A DNA stretch of 64,000 nt from Erigeron canadensis (lineage: Eukaryota > Streptophyta > Magnoliopsida > Asterales > Asteraceae): positions 5,270,649 to 5,334,648 of the forward strand of contig NC_057763.1 of NCBI RefSeq assembly GCF_010389155.1, in the 5' to 3' direction. Both the position numbers and the translations under genes were made by a program. The notes beneath the pieces are model-generated. The model did no database searches. It worked only from the letters and a program-made list of their open reading frames with translations, and was not told the origin of the DNA. Shown piece by piece: positions 11,415 to 24,637 of the stretch. The first letter of the stretch is position 1; the number at the start of each line of letters is the position of its first letter.

Positions 11415-11662
11415 CTATATCTGTCCTATTTTAACTGGTCAAGTCTTTTTCTTTCGACTTTGACCATAAATATCTTTGTTTGTGTTATATATTAGTTGAT
11501 GAAAGTTACAATAATGAAAAATACATTTGAAACTCAATATATTCATATATGTTATATCAAGTGTTATATAACACGAACAAAAATATTTACGGTTAAAGTT
11601 GAAAGAAAAACACTTAAAAAGTTAAAGTATGACACTCAATATGGAACGGAAAGAATATATAG
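11415..11662. mobile_element. Degenerate Stowaway-like MITE (248 bp)
   Basis: Left CTATATCTGTCCTATTTTAACT and right (complement) CTATATATTCTTTCCGTTCC are diverged inverted ends flanked by TA. Internal blocks such as TTGACCATAAATATCTTTG and its inverted partner near 11580-11605 match the better preserved Stowaway at 59689-59939. It belongs to the Tc1/mariner-derived MITE class. Confidence 0.6.
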
Positions 11663-11777
11663 TATCTAAATCTAACTTTTACTAACTTAAGGAAAAAACC
11701 ACACATGTTTGTCACTCCGGAAACTCGGACACAAAACCTATGTGTAAAAACAAAAAATGTCTCTTTACAATTTTCAG

Positions 11778-11831
11778 GCAATTATCAATTGATTTGTACT
11801 TCAAGCAATTATCAATTGATTTGTACTTCAT
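11778..11831 (+). repeat. 27-bp tandem duplication
   Basis: Units 11778-11804 and 11805-11831 are identical except for the last base. Each begins GCAATTATCAATTG. A recent small duplication in intergenic DNA. Confidence 0.9.
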
Positions 11832-13412
11832 TGACTCTTATAAGCATTTGATGCATGGCTTTCAAAAAAAAAATTTACATTAACAATTATATGGATACTG
11901 AAACTTTTAGATTGAATTAAGGTTAAATAAAATATGATTTATTCTATTTTAGTGATCTTGATAAAACAAAATTGGAAAGAAACTAGCAAACAAAGTTAGT
12001 TGATCATATTGATATTTGTAAATTGTAATGTAATGACTATTTTTTTAGCGTTTGTTTTTGGTCAGAATATGTTTACTCCATATGAGGTTTTTATACCCAT
12101 TGAGCAGGATGTTATTGCATTAGTTCACAGGGAAAACCCCAAATAAATCGTCAAACGGCACGATATTTATGGCATTGAATGACATTTAGGGTAAAATGTG
12201 CGTCTCTTTAAATTCAAATCCCGATTGCCCAAGAACAAGCTTTTATTGGAGTTCTATAGTGTAATGACTACTAATTCTAGTTTTTAGATAAGAACTTCTT
12301 TTTAGACAGTGTTACACGCTTGACACACCCATACACGAACCTTGTCCATTTTCAACGAGGACATGTGTAGATGGCCATGTCATAGGCTCATAGCTAATAT
12401 TTTATAGACATGTTTTCATGTGTAAATCATTTTCTATTTCGACTAATAATATTACCTCCTAATTTGTTGATGTGAACAGTGATTACATTATTACCTCCTA
12501 ATTTGTTGTTGTGTTAAATCTAAGTTTTAAATGTATAACAACATTGTTTACCGACGAATATACAATCTGTTCTTGTTTAATATAGCAAATAAGTCACTCA
12601 GATCTATATTTGTGTTTTCCCGTTGGTAGTGTTTTTGCAAACATTTTTCCACTCCGGCTGATAGTTAAGTTCTTAGCAGAGTACATAATTTCTTGTCTCT
12701 CAATCTCCGTTAAACATAGCTATTAATCCTGAAGGAAAACCCCTTTGAAGCTCAAGTTTGTCTAAATCACAATCTATATTCTATACTCAATTAGATGATA
12801 TCTCTTTAAGATGGAAAAATTAAACCTTAAAGGTTACTTCTCATTCACAAACAGGCTTTTAACAACACATTACTTCTCATTCAAAACTAGCACGTATTCG
12901 CACAATGCGATAGAAATAAAAATCTTGACTAAATAAGAAACGTATTACTCAATACATAATCTATTAGTATCTGCCCAAAGTTGCAAGACCCATTAGCTCT
13001 GTTGCCCCAGAAGCAGTTTGGTATATTAGATATTTTGCATATCTAAAATTTAAAGAGTTAAACAGCCTTGGACTATCTTTGTGAAAGAGTATAAAATCAT
13101 GTCATGAATTACCAAAAAAGTCGATCCCATAAATCATACAAATATGCCCAAAATGAAGGGTAAAAATTAAAACTGTAACATATGAACCTTTTTCTCTCAT
13201 GCCCTTCTTCACTATTAACTCGAATGTTTCCCAACTGTTACTATTAACTCAAAACATCAAAAGTTTCACAAATGTACCCTTAAACTCGTAAAGGTAACAA
13301 ATGTACTCTAAGCATTTACCATCATCTCTCTGTAAAATAAGCTTTACAACAATGTGAAAATGGGTCGAACCAAACGCTGTTTGATCCAACAAAAGAATCA
13401 GATGTAAGAATC
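11832..13412. other. Intergenic and 3' region of the GT14 gene
   Basis: AT-rich sequence without a supported ORF. A short direct repeat (ATTACCTCCTAATTTGTTG) occurs near 12451 and 12488. The part from about 13150 to 13412 lies directly behind the stop codon of the minus-strand glycosyltransferase gene and should include its 3' UTR. Confidence 0.5.
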
Positions 13413-16400
13413 TTATGTTTTAGCTGTGTAGTTTGAGAAAAGGTCTATCATGCTGTCTAGAGTCTCTGGTAAGAATTTTCTGGCAAATAAGTAACATGGC
13501 CGATTCACCCCGTTCCACATACAAGGCATGATCATGGTTTCTCTCTGCACAATTTGAAGATATATTTTAGCCTATATGAGCATATTTCTTTTTGAAACCA
13601 TAAGTGTAAAAAGAGGGAAATTAGGGAGAGTACAGGCCCATACCTTTTCTTCACTCGTAACATGAACACTTTCAGTAATAGACTGCAAGAGTAACACAAC
13701 CAATATGAGTCAAAATTCATTTATCTAATAATGTATATGTGTATCTAGAGTAAGGCAGTAATACCGTAATATTTCTGATGAGTTGTTCAGTAATATCCTT
13801 TTTCTCGTATGATTTTGGATGCCACTTTTGTTCAGACCAGTCAACATGTGTAACCGACCAGTTTGCAATCCCATTGGGATCATGCATCTAAACATTCACA
13901 AAAAATACTCGTAAGAATCACACCGGTTTTTAAACTAAAAAGTTGGGATATAATGGAACCCATGATTATACTCACATGGAAAAACGTTGGCAGGTAGTGT
14001 TCATCGGCATAGCAATTGACTCCATCCATACCAGGCTGTAGTATAAGAGACAAAAATGATGCACATCAGATATCTAAATAACATGATTCAAGACTTCGCA
14101 TGTAGAAAATTAATCATTCCAACCAAGTCATAGAACGTAATATATGCTTAAACAAGACTATCAAGCATCAAAAACACATCTAAAGCTATATTATTAAGGC
14201 AAATAATTTGACAAAAAAGAAGGGGTATCCATTGGCAATATATAAAGCAAAAAGTAAATAATTCCTCACCCTGCAATAATCTCGGAATTTTGAATAATAG
14301 AGACTATCAGCCATAACTATGATTGCATGTTGGCGCTTCATTGTGAACCACTGCACAAAATTCAACAAGGCTTAATTGACAATAAGGACGAAAGTTCACA
14401 AAGAAAAAGAAAAAAGCTAAGTTATTGATAGATCTAAAAGCACCTCTAAGGCTATATGATTATACCTGAGCACCCTTCCTGAAGAATTTCTTCTCAACTT
14501 CGGGTAACATGTGCTCAGAGTACCTGCCACTTCCATGAGGACCAGGATCCGTGAAGCTGGAAAGAACATGAATTTATGTCATTTAAGAACGGGTTCTGAA
14601 AGAGTAAAAAAGCATCAAATTGTCTACATAAAGAACATTATTGTGTTTTTTATGAGATACCCAAACCAAAAGAACCCTTACCTAAATGAGATTAATGTTG
14701 CTGCATATTTGACCAGAATAATTTCATTTAATGTTTCAAAGGTAAGTTCAAAAGTAATAATAATATTGATGTTTAGAACAGAACATATTTTTTTTAAGGC
14801 TAGAACAAAACATATTTGACCAAAGAATTATAAATACCTGTCAATGAAGCTGATATTTGTGTACATGAGATAGTTGTACACATAGTCAAAATCACGCAAT
14901 GGTACACAACTGAAACAGGCAAAAGAAACAGAATATTAATAACAAAATCAAATGACCAAGAAACATCAGAGAGAGAGAGAGAGAGAGAGAGATTTTGACC
15001 TGTCGGAAAGCAATACAAAGTGTTGATTATCTTGGTCTTTTAGTGCATTAGCCAAAAGCCGCTTCTCTGCATCCACCATTGAAATTTTGCCCCAGTCTAC
15101 CTGCACAAAAGATTCATATAAGTATTTCAAGATAACAAGCTCTCCAACTACAACTAGGTTCTTTACGGAGGTGTGGTGTCTCAAATGATAAACTAATAGT
15201 AGAAGTAAACATTTTGAGTCCATAAATGTGTTAAAAGAACAGGGAAATGAACACTTAGGGGGGTGATCAAGTCCATACCAGACACAACAAAAAGGATAGT
15301 TTAACAGTAAATAAAATCGTCAACTTACCTTAATGCTTTTTTTATTATTATCTGATAATTGAAGGGTTTAAAAATCAGTTTCATACCAGCTTCAACAAAA
15401 CTGATCATCTAAGGGTAATAGAAACTTTACCTATTTAGCCATTTTTTTTAACAAATATAATACAACTATACACCAATTTCACCAAAGGTCCTCCTTTTTC
15501 CACGTAGCATCCTTTTGGTCATTTTAACAGTAAATTCCTTGAAAAACTTCAATTTATAAGTACTAATAATAGTCCAGGTTTTAAGACTATCATTATTCGT
15601 GAACTCTAATTGAGATTGTGAAATACAAAATTAGTAAAAATAAAAAATTCCTTGCAAACTCTATCAATCTAGACTTAAAAACAATCTAAGATTGTGCCAT
15701 CAATCTTGTATCCTCATTGGTGGATACTTTTATTATATTTTATTGTATACAATTAGTTATAAATCTTATTTGTTTTTCTTTAATATCTTACATTTTATAA
15801 CCTTTTTATAAAAATATAGAAGCATAGTATTCTTTATTTTTCAATTGCGAACATTTTGACATAAATTTTATTGAAAACGGAGCTATTTAAAAAAATGTTT
15901 ATTTTTTGATAAATCATTTTAATATATTAAAAAATTGGTTTAGGTTGGGTTGTGGATGGGAGTGGAAATTTGAGTTAGATTGGGTTGTATAGGTGGAAGA
16001 GAGATAAATTAATTTTTAATTGAAAATCGGGTTGGATTGGTTCACTGATGTGGGTAGTCTAACAGCATATGTACATCACCGTCACAATCGGCAACTAGTT
16101 TTACTATACGTCATTGTTTGATTTTAGTTATTCATTGTCACTAAATGACTTCAAAACGTACATCCAACAGAAGTCTCACTTGAAATCCAAAAACAAAGAG
16201 AACGAAACAAGACAAAGAGGAATGGCACTGAAAGCAGTTAAGAAATGTACAGATAAACAAAAAAAAAAAAAAACAAACAAACAAACCTTGCCACTTCGAA
16301 TTTCACGATTGAAAAAGTAACGGCTAGTGTGGACTGGTTTATCTCTGGATGCATGATGATAGACTGAAAATCTACCTTCATGGCCCTACATACGCAGAAA

Positions 16401-16845
16401 GCAAGTGTCAACAATAGCATCTACGGATATATCATCTAATAGCCAAATAAACGTCTTCTACCTGAAAAAATTTGTCCCATAACTTCTCAAAAGGTAATGA
16501 TCCGACGCTCAAAAACATGAAAGCAATCTTGGGATTTTTGGACTCAATTGGAGGGGTGTTCAAGATGCTACTAATAACCACTTGTGAGGCAATCTCATCA
16601 TCACTTAATACTCTTACGGAAGGTGGAAGCCAACTAGAAATTGTTTGACAACTAGAAGCTGAGAAGATATAGCAGGCACCAGAGGTTTGAGGTGGGTAAA
16701 TGTACGCAAGAACTAAAAACAAGCAGACCAATGTAACCAACACTATTATCCAAGTTGGTTTCTTTAATTGACCACGATGGCGATGCGTGGGCAAGATTTG
16801 TTGCATGTCTTTCATGCCTAAACGCCACGCCTTTGATAACTTCAT
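13413..16845 (-). CDS. GT14 family (core-2/I-branching-like) glycosyltransferase, 10 coding exons
   Basis: The exons on the minus strand are 16462-16845, 16287-16385, 15000-15100, 14838-14909, 14466-14556, 14270-14350, 13976-14035, 13765-13887, 13644-13682 and 13413-13544. All junctions are GT-AG and keep phase, giving 393 residues, the usual length for plant DUF266/GT14 proteins. It is a type II Golgi membrane protein: cytosolic basic N-terminus, one transmembrane helix at about 31-50, lumenal catalytic part. Signatures in order are KIAFMFLSVGSLPFEKLW, GRFSVYHHASRD, VDWGKISMVDAEKRLLANAL, FVLLSDSCVPLRDFDYVYNY, SFTDPGPHGSGRYSEHM, WFTMKRQHAIIVMAD, CYADEHYLPTFF and CMWNGVNRPCYLFARKF. The family is related to BC10, which affects cell-wall glycans in rice; the substrate of this member is unknown. 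An in-frame stop directly precedes the ATG. The second coding intron is 1.2 kb. Confidence 0.93.
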
Positions 16846-16856
16846 TTAAAGTATAC

Positions 16857-17980
16857 TATGCAAGCATCACACGCTTAAATCCACAAGATTAAGAATCCTT
16901 TTTTTTTCAATAATGAGTAACGAGCCCAAAACTATAAAGAAACACCTCACCAAGTAACTTAAAAATCAAGATTTATCCAAACCTGAATGACAAAAAAAAA
17001 CTAGCATTATCAAATCCGTCTGATCCTGAAAGCTACATCACAGCAATTATTGTTATTACAAACACTAATCATATAAAACAGTAACAGATCTCTAAATCAA
17101 TAAAAACTATTCCTTTTAAATCGTGCAGAAAAAAAACTTAAAATGTAAACTGTTCTAATCCTAAAGATGAAAGATAGATCAGGCAGCATTCTTGACAATT
17201 ATAGTCTAGCAAAAATCACGTACAAACGCAAACATAGCCTGCTGTCGAGTATTACAACAACTAATGTAAATAAGTTCAATTAGACCAAAAACCTTTTATA
17301 ACCTATCACCCCCTTTGAAGCATATAAGATCCTTTTAAGCAACTGGAATCTTGGAAAACCAGCAACTCAACAAATAAATAAGATAAATGAATATATACAT
17401 GAAGCATTCTAGAAAGCAACTCATATTTCCTACAACTTTTTATAAAATAAGTCAAGCCTACCATATTCTAAGTCAACGCGACCAAATCTACACTCCAAAC
17501 ACAAACATGAAACATTCATGGGATTCAAAATCCCTAATTGCTACACGCAACACACACATGTATTTCCATACACACATACACATACATATACATATATATA
17601 CATATAATTCAAATGTAACACATGTTCTTAAGCAATGAGCAAAAACCCAGATATAAAAATCAAAACTTTACACAATTTATCAACACCCATTAACTCAAGA
17701 ATCAAAATCTTGGAACTCCAATAAAATTGGGTTTTTTTTATATAAATAAATAATTAATTATACCTGAATGTTAAATCTTGAATGAATAAAGATCTCTCAA
17801 ATGGGGATTTAAGATCTGAAAAACCCACAAATAAAACCAAGACAAAGATGTGTTTTTGTGTGTGTGTGTGTGTGTGTTTTGTATATAATTGGATTGAATT
17901 GAATTGAATCAAGTTGAGGGAATGCGGGGGTAAGTTGATTTGTTTTAAATCGATATAAATAAGAGGCTGTGTGTATATAT
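16857..17980 (-). other. 5' UTR exon, 5' UTR intron and promoter region of the GT14 gene
   Basis: A leader exon candidate ends at 17764 with donor CATTCAG/GTATAA on the minus strand. The acceptor is probably TTGCATAG just upstream of the ATG, near 16857, giving a ~0.9-kb leader intron. A (TG)n tract lies at about 17857-17877 within the leader or promoter, and a mixed CA/TA tract at 17571-17605 within the intron. The exact transcription start cannot be read. Confidence 0.5.
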
Positions 17981-18364
17981 TATTGTTCGTGATGATTGAT
18001 GCTGCGTGTTTGAATGTTTAGCCGGCGATTTATGAGACAAATGAGTTATTGTAATTACTATGTGTTAAATGTTTTTCTTTTTGTTTGTATTTTTGTTTCA
18101 ATTTATAAAAGGATATATTAAATAACTCTTCAAGATTTTGACCAATTGTATTTGGGTTATGAGTACTAAGTCGCATAATAACTTGTCAACCTTCAATATT
18201 CAAAGTTTGTTTGTTCATTAGTTACTTTTTAATATTTTGGTTTCTAGATTCAAGTTGTAAGTTTTGCAATTTGAACATAGAGAGAAGTTCTCAAAAGGGT
18301 TAGTATTGGATATTGGTATATTGCAATTGGAAGGGTCTATAATTTTGCAATCTTTTTATTTTTT
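17981..18364. other. Intergenic, upstream of the GT14 gene
   Basis: AT-rich; nothing specific recognised. Confidence 0.4.
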
Positions 18365-19143
18365 ATTACAATAAAGCACAGTTGCTCTAATGACTTATTG
18401 ACCAATTACAACTCTCGATTTCTTAATGTTGATTTTTGTTTTCAATTTTAACTTTAATTTACACTTTTTTGTTTTCCATCACAGATTTACACTATTTACC
18501 CACTAATTTTAATATGTTCTATCATATATCTATATATATATATAATTATAAATAAATAAATTAAATTAAATGTAAATATATTGAGATTTTAATAGTAATT
18601 ATACTATTTAATTTTATTTTTATTTTAATATATACTAAAATACAGTTGAACTAATGACTTATTAACCAATCATATCGCTCGATTTTATCAAATTGACTCT
18701 CGCTGATGTCATTAATTAGTTTTTTACAAAATTATATTTAACTAATAAAAAACAAATAACTGAAATAATTATTTTTACAATGTTATTAAAATTGGTTTTT
18801 ATCTACAAAGCCCGGTTTTCACACACGAACAATTGTACATTGCAGTATCTCGAGTTAAGTCGAGAAAGGGCTTTAAGGCGTTAATATGTGACACCTTAAA
18901 CAAATTTCGTCTATAAAGAAGTTTTTTAAATGATGAAAGAGGGTATATGCTTCCAATATTCTTTTATTACATTAGTTTTCTTTTTCTTAGCTTAGCATTC
19001 TTGACATTTGAATTAAACACTTATTATCTATTTATACCTTCAACTTTGAACTTATTAGCATTTATGAGTTACATGTATGAATATCTAATATTAATAATGT
19101 CGTAAGTCTCGTGTCCAGTGTTGGACACGGGTCTAAAATCTAG
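18365..19143 (+). mobile_element. Helitron-type remnants with a 3' hairpin and CTAG end
   Basis: GTGTCC/GGACAC form a hairpin (about 19111-19128), followed after ~11 nt by CTAG (19140-19143) and T, the classical Helitron 3' terminus. Upstream, sequences near 18380 and 18645 share CAGTTG-CTAATGACTTATT-ACCAAT and resemble each other and 19149-19200, which look like repeated Helitron 5' ends. The 5' boundary of the copy ending at 19143 is not fixed. Confidence 0.55.
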
Positions 19144-20944
19144 TATATACTAAAAGGGAACTGATCAAACCTCAATTGACCAATTAAAACTCTCAATTTC
19201 TTTAAATTATCAAATTAAATATGTGACTTAATTTAATTAATTAAAATTAACTCTAATGTTGTCGACTAAAAAATGTCTAGAGATAATTACAATCGAGAAA
19301 AATATAATTATTATATTACATGTTATAATTCTACATAAACACAACTACGAGTATTAAATAAGTCATATTTTTTAATATTCTTAAAAATATAATGTCCGAC
19401 CTTAAGAACCCCAACTAGATTGATTATATATATTTAAGAACTTCTTTAGTTTTGAAAAGGCTATTAATATATTTTTAAGTTCCATAATATTAGTTTTTTT
19501 TCACGGTTTAACTAGATGGCCTTATGGATTCTGTTAAGTTTAGAAACTTACTAGTCGTAATATCCGTACGATGTACGGTAGCTATATAGATTATATATAA
19601 AAAAAATTCAAATCATTCTCATACATGATTTGTGAGAATGAAATAAATTATAATTAAAGTAAACCAATGATCGAAACAAAGTTATAATAAACAGTGATGA
19701 CAAATATAATATATGTTTAGTTAAAGTTTTGGATTTACCTTAAGTTTATACAATCACATCAAAATCGGAATTTGTAAGCATAGTGGATGACGATAAATAG
19801 TCTTGTGATTTCGAATTGTAAACTCAAAATTTTGAATTATTCATGTTAATAACTTATTATAAGTAATATAAGTAATAGGAGTTGAATAATTAAAAAAGAA
19901 AAAAATTATTAGTGAAAACGATGAATCAAATAAGGTTATATGTAATGTGTTTTGTATCTATAAGTTAAGAGTTATAGTTTAATTCTAAATCTAATAAGAA
20001 AATTGAATCTATATAAAATTCAAAAAGCTAATTTAATAAAGTAAATAAATTAAAAAGACACGCGTCAATCAAGGATTATGCCACATGTCGTTTCAAGAAC
20101 ATCTCAATTATGTTTTAGTTTATTGGTAGATATAGACGTAGATGTAGCTAAATGTAGATTATTATTATTAGAAATTATATTGGAGGCTACGATTAGTTTT
20201 AACAATAAAGCTATTCAATAGTTTTAAAATTCTAGTTAAATATGGACATGTTACTTCGATAGATATGTATTTATTATTTTATAATAATATATTTAATATT
20301 TAATTAATTTTTAAAGTATTAAAATTTAAAGTGGCACGTTTGAAGATTATGCCAAATAGCGTTTTAATAAAGCATCAATCCTATTTTAGTATATTGCTAG
20401 ATGGTTGATATATGTGATCCGACTTTAATTTAACTATTGTAAAATTGCCTTTGGATCTAAATACTCTTTGGCTCTAAAGACACATCTTATCTATTAATGT
20501 AAGAAAAAGTAACTTCAATATCATAATTAAATATTTATCGATTCACCATGTATGAGTCAAATAACGCCGGTACAATACTGGCCTCCATCCTAAACCCTAC
20601 ATACCTGGCTATCCCGAATGATCGAATTTGCGTATTTAAAATTCACATGTGGGCCTAGGTGTTTTTCTTGCCAATAAACTAACCTGATATCCTATGCATT
20701 ATTGTATATATATTACGCAACTACAACGAATGTCATCTACAAATAAGTATTGCAAAAGATGAATGATGATATATGATTTTATTTTTATTTTTACCATTTA
20801 ATTTAGTATTGAGTATTTACATTTGAGTATCTCAATTTTTTAAAGTATAGTTTCACATCTTAATCTATAAGTCTTTTAGTCTTGCATATATTATTTCTGA
20901 CAATTTAATAAAATCCGTATATGTGACACGAGTCTAAAATCTAG
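19144..20944 (+). mobile_element. Second Helitron-like unit ending in CTAG
   Basis: TATATACTAAAAGGG directly follows the CTAG of the preceding unit and resembles the 5' end of the same family (CAATTGACCAATTAAAACTCTC). The far end, near 20921-20944, has GTGACACGAGTCTAAAATCTAG followed by T, which is homologous to the 19117-19143 terminus but with a weak hairpin. The interior holds another Helitron remnant in the opposite direction. The extent is inferred. Confidence 0.4.
19551..20132 (-). mobile_element. Helitron remnant in reverse orientation
   Basis: On the minus strand CCGTAC/GTACGG forms a perfect 6-bp stem hairpin (19564-19578), followed by CTAG at 19554-19551 and T. A possible 5' end, TCTATATCTACC, lies at about 20132, and a diverged second copy of that 5' region lies near 20325-20400. 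The hairpin and CTAG end are clear; the 5' end is a guess. Confidence 0.5.
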
Positions 20945-22470
20945 TTGCTTTTATTTCCTTAACAATTATGCAGTTAACGGTATCATCTTTAGTTACTACT
21001 TTATAAGAGTTTTAAAAAATAAACATATTTTTATTCCTTAAGTTTTATATATAAACACAAGAGCTCCATTTTTACCTAGTATTGCATCAAACTTTCTTGC
21101 AGTTAAACTTCTCTAACTTTATCATTATTTATTTATTTTATTGTATTTCAACTACCGTTTAGGCATTAATTATTGGTGTGGATTTGAATGAAAGGGGATT
21201 ACGACTCTTAACTAACTTTACTTTGGAATTAGGCTGGGTCCGAGCATGACTTGGTAATCTATCGATGTGCATGGCCTAAAAATAGTTTGTGCGGGGTATG
21301 GTTGGGCTCAAGTTTAGGTTCTATAAATGCTATATGAAAAAACACACACATAAAGGAATCAAGACCAATTGTCGGATTTTTGTTCAATTTGGGTTATAGG
21401 AGAACTGGTTCCATGATAGATTGTTAGTCACACTTTCAAAGAATAGTTTTCTTATCTGGATTAATATTAATATTAATATGTACTTTAAATATTGATATGT
21501 TCTAGTTTGTTTGTATATTTTAAGAAATTTATGTTCTTGTCATATTTAATTTTAACAACTTCAAGATAAGTTTACTCAATTGCAAGTTCTTAAACTATTT
21601 TTTTAACAGTCGTGTTCTATTCATACTCTTAAATTATACAGTTATTTTTGGCACAAGCTTTAAATTTAAAAGAGTTTTTAAAGAGATTTAGCTTTTTGTT
21701 TTAACTGAAAGCTCTAAAAGTGTTATTTGTTTGAATACAACTAGCTTTAGCTTTTACTTGAAAAAAAAACTTCAAAATGAAACGTTACTTGAATTAGGAG
21801 CTTTAGCTTTTTGATAAAGCTTTTAATCTTTAAAAGTAATACAACTAGCTTTAGCTTTTATTTGAAAGAAAAATCTCCAATATGGTATGATTTTAGTTTG
21901 GATGAAACTTTTAATTTTTAAAATTACACAAATATTTATTAAATTTGCAGCTACAACTACCATACCAAACACTTTTAAAAAATTAAAGTTCTATCTAATA
22001 GATTTTTTTAAAAGATACAGCTACTTTTGCCAAAATATGTGATGTAACCCAAAACTTCTGAAAGCTCCCAAATAATTTATCTCACAAATGTAAAGAGTGA
22101 GACTCGTACTTAACTGGATTCCTTCAAAATCAAAAACTTTAATATATGTTTATAAAAAAACTAAGGAATCACTATAACTTATTTCATTACAACATTTGAG
22201 ATTATGCTAAAGGACTGAGTTGCTTCTAAGCTAAATCCTTTGATTAAACCATTATTTTGATTTATTATATTGACTTATCGAAGATATTCTAGAGTTAGGT
22301 AGGCGAGACGAACGTATTTAAGTAATTGTCGTTCTGTAAGTATCTACATTGATTTAGTGTGTATGCCATAAGACTATGACCTTGTTTTTGATATAGGGTA
22401 AGAAGGACTTGACAAAAACCGTATTAGAAAACTATTTCGTAATAAAGTGTTATATATTGTTTCAGGATTA
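20945..22470. other. Intergenic AT-rich region
   Basis: No ORF is supported. Between about 21650 and 22075 repeated CTAGCTTTAGCTTTT motifs resemble the interior of the TIR element at 8091-8727, so a decayed relative is possible, but no clear ends are visible. Confidence 0.4.
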
Positions 22471-22914
22471 CATGAAATTTTTTAACTAGGATAAGATAAA
22501 GGCTGCAACTCCAATATAGACAATTAAAAATAGAGTCAAGAACAAACAAATAGTAGCGTAAGAAAAATGTAACATATATTTTTTTAGTCATAGATTCATT
22601 TGTTTATATTGAAGATAAATTTTTTTTAAATAAGAACAAGTAAATAGAATTTACCTTCAACCGTTTGTTACATATTACAGTATAAAAGAAAAAAAATTAT
22701 CGCAACGCTCCCATTTCGTCGGCAGAAGAAAAGAAATGTAGCCAAAGGCCAAAGCTAATCCAAACTTATTCCAATTTCTTCGTCAACTCTCATATATTGA
22801 TTTTAATGTGCTACCAAACAAGTGAAACTATAAACTATTTCATTTTTACTTTTTCTATCCCATGTCTTTCTACCGAAGTACCCAACACAAACACGGTTTC
22901 CTTTTAAACCATAA
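22471..22914 (+). repeat. Dispersed repeat, copy A
   Basis: This matches 28067-29438 after removal of the 889-bp insertion in that copy. It begins CATGAAATTTTTTAA and ends TTTTAAACCATAAT. It preserves the empty target site (TATTTTTTTAGTCATAG, about 22577-22593) of the Mutator-like insertion in copy B. Its ends are not TG/CA, so LTR identity is not supported. Confidence 0.8.
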
Positions 22915-22917
22915 TTC

Positions 22918-23300
22918 TTGCTTGAGAAGCCCCTTGAGGATGAAAGAGCTCGCGGGAAGGCCTTGGAGATGGACATTGAGAAGAGCATTGATCTTAGAAG
23001 GGATGTACTTTTAGCCTTTCCCCACTTGTTTAAGCTTGCTATTAGTCTTTCTGATGTTATGGGGATAGTTGGTGAATTTAACAAGGCTACATATACTCTT
23101 GGTAGGCATTCTGTTGCCTTGGAGCTTTCTAATGAAGGTTCTTCCCTTGAACCTACTACTCTTCCCTTTTATGATGTTTCATCTGTTAGCAAGGCTCAAG
23201 CTGCTAATCTTGCTTTTGAGAAGAAGTCTTTTCTGATAGTTAACGCCATTGCGGAGAATCCTGATGCCTCCTTGGAGGACATAGTGTTTGTAACATTTAC
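22918..23300 (+). pseudogene. Fragment of an unidentified, probably transposon-derived protein
   Basis: An open stretch without a convincing start codon encodes LEDERARGKALEMDIEKSID and later GEFNKATYTLGRHSVALEL and SLEDI, a helical, charged sequence. It begins exactly where repeat copy A ends and dissolves into AT-rich sequence after about 23300. It vaguely recalls the C-terminal part of plant 'gypsy-type' gag-adjacent ORFs, but I do not recognise it with confidence. It could also be a captured exon. Confidence 0.4.
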
Positions 23301-23314
23301 TAAATTTGACTATG

Positions 23315-23406
23315 TGATTATATGTACAATTTTATTAACTAATTTAGTTGATATTAAATGTGATTATATGTACAATTTTATTAACTAATTTAGTTGATAT
23401 TAAATG
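23315..23406 (+). repeat. Exact 46-bp tandem duplication
   Basis: Units 23315-23360 and 23361-23406 are identical and AT-rich. A recent duplication just behind the coding fragment. Confidence 0.9.
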
Positions 23407-24637
23407 ATCGAGCTCAAGGGTGGTTGAATTTGTGTTCTTGGTACTTGTCGTGTATCGAGTGGTCGTTTTAATTCAATGTTTGAAGTTAATCAAGGTTTGA
23501 TTTTACTAGTGATTGTGTTTGGACCCATGGGTCAACCCATTTACCCATACCCATTTACCTTACCCAACCCTATCCTCATATCTCTTCCCACCCTCCCAAC
23601 CAATCCTTCATTCTCTATCTCTTCCATTCTCACACTCTTAAATTCAAGAACTTTTGCATCTCCCTTTCTCTCTAAATTCAATACACCAAATTTAATGTTT
23701 CAAGCAAGAATTTGTTAGGGCTTTTCATCTCCATCATCATTTTAGTATCATATCAAAAGTTGGGTTCATCAAAGTGCAAGAATTCTTCCTTTTCGGGTCA
23801 AATTCGGATTTGGCTTTTGTTGAAACTTTTGGTAAGTTAAATCTATCCTAAAATCATCATTTTATGTTTGTAATTATGTTCTTGGTCTTATGCAAGTGTT
23901 TTTGGGTTAATTTTTGAGTCAAAACTCAAATGGGTAAAAAAACTAAGGTTTTGGTTATGTAATTAGGTTAAGAGCGAAGCTGAGACTTGTTAGGATGAAA
24001 TGAAACAAATTTATGAGATGGGTGATGTTTAATTATGTCCTAAATTAGTTACAAAAACGGGTCTTGAAGTTCCTTGGGTTGAATTTGAAGTCATTAGGGT
24101 TTCTTAGAGTTACAAAATGGGTAAAAACGATTTTTTTTAGCTAAATTGTATGTTTCATTCAAGTATTTGGATTGGGTTATGTTTATTCACAATAGATATG
24201 TCAAACATTTCTTAAGTTATGTCTTGGAATCCTTTAAATCATACTCTAGGTCGAATTAGGGTTTCACAAGTGTGAAATGGGTCAAAATGGTTTATTAGGC
24301 AAAATGGTTTCTTGGGAAAGAATTGTTACTATATGAGAAAGATGAAGGTATTAAGACCTTTTATTTTGCCCCTATCACTTCCTCATTAGAAATGTCCTAT
24401 ATGAGAAAGATGAAGTTTCTTTTGTCATGACATAATAATGTAGTATAATCTCAATGCTTTGAGAGTAATGATTTTAAAAAGAATGCTACTTTATTTAGAA
24501 TCTTAAATATGAAGAGAAGACCAAATACATGATAGCTTTGTGTGATACATCACAATTACAAATAGCTTAACTTAGTAGCAGCATTCTAGATATCCATAAA
24601 GTTTTGGGTATTGGATACCCATCAAATTCTGTATGAT
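23407..24637. other. Non-coding interval behind the truncated gypsy element
   Basis: It contains a C/T-rich ACCCATTTACCC stretch near 23525-23570. No ORF or motif is supported. Reverse transcriptase and integrase of the minus-strand gypsy element would be expected here but are absent. Confidence 0.4.

Noticed and set aside
14966..15223. Minus-strand ORF starting MDSKCLLLLL
   Set aside because: Its core is exon 3 of the GT14 gene; the ends are intron sequence and a (GA)n microsatellite at 14969-14991.
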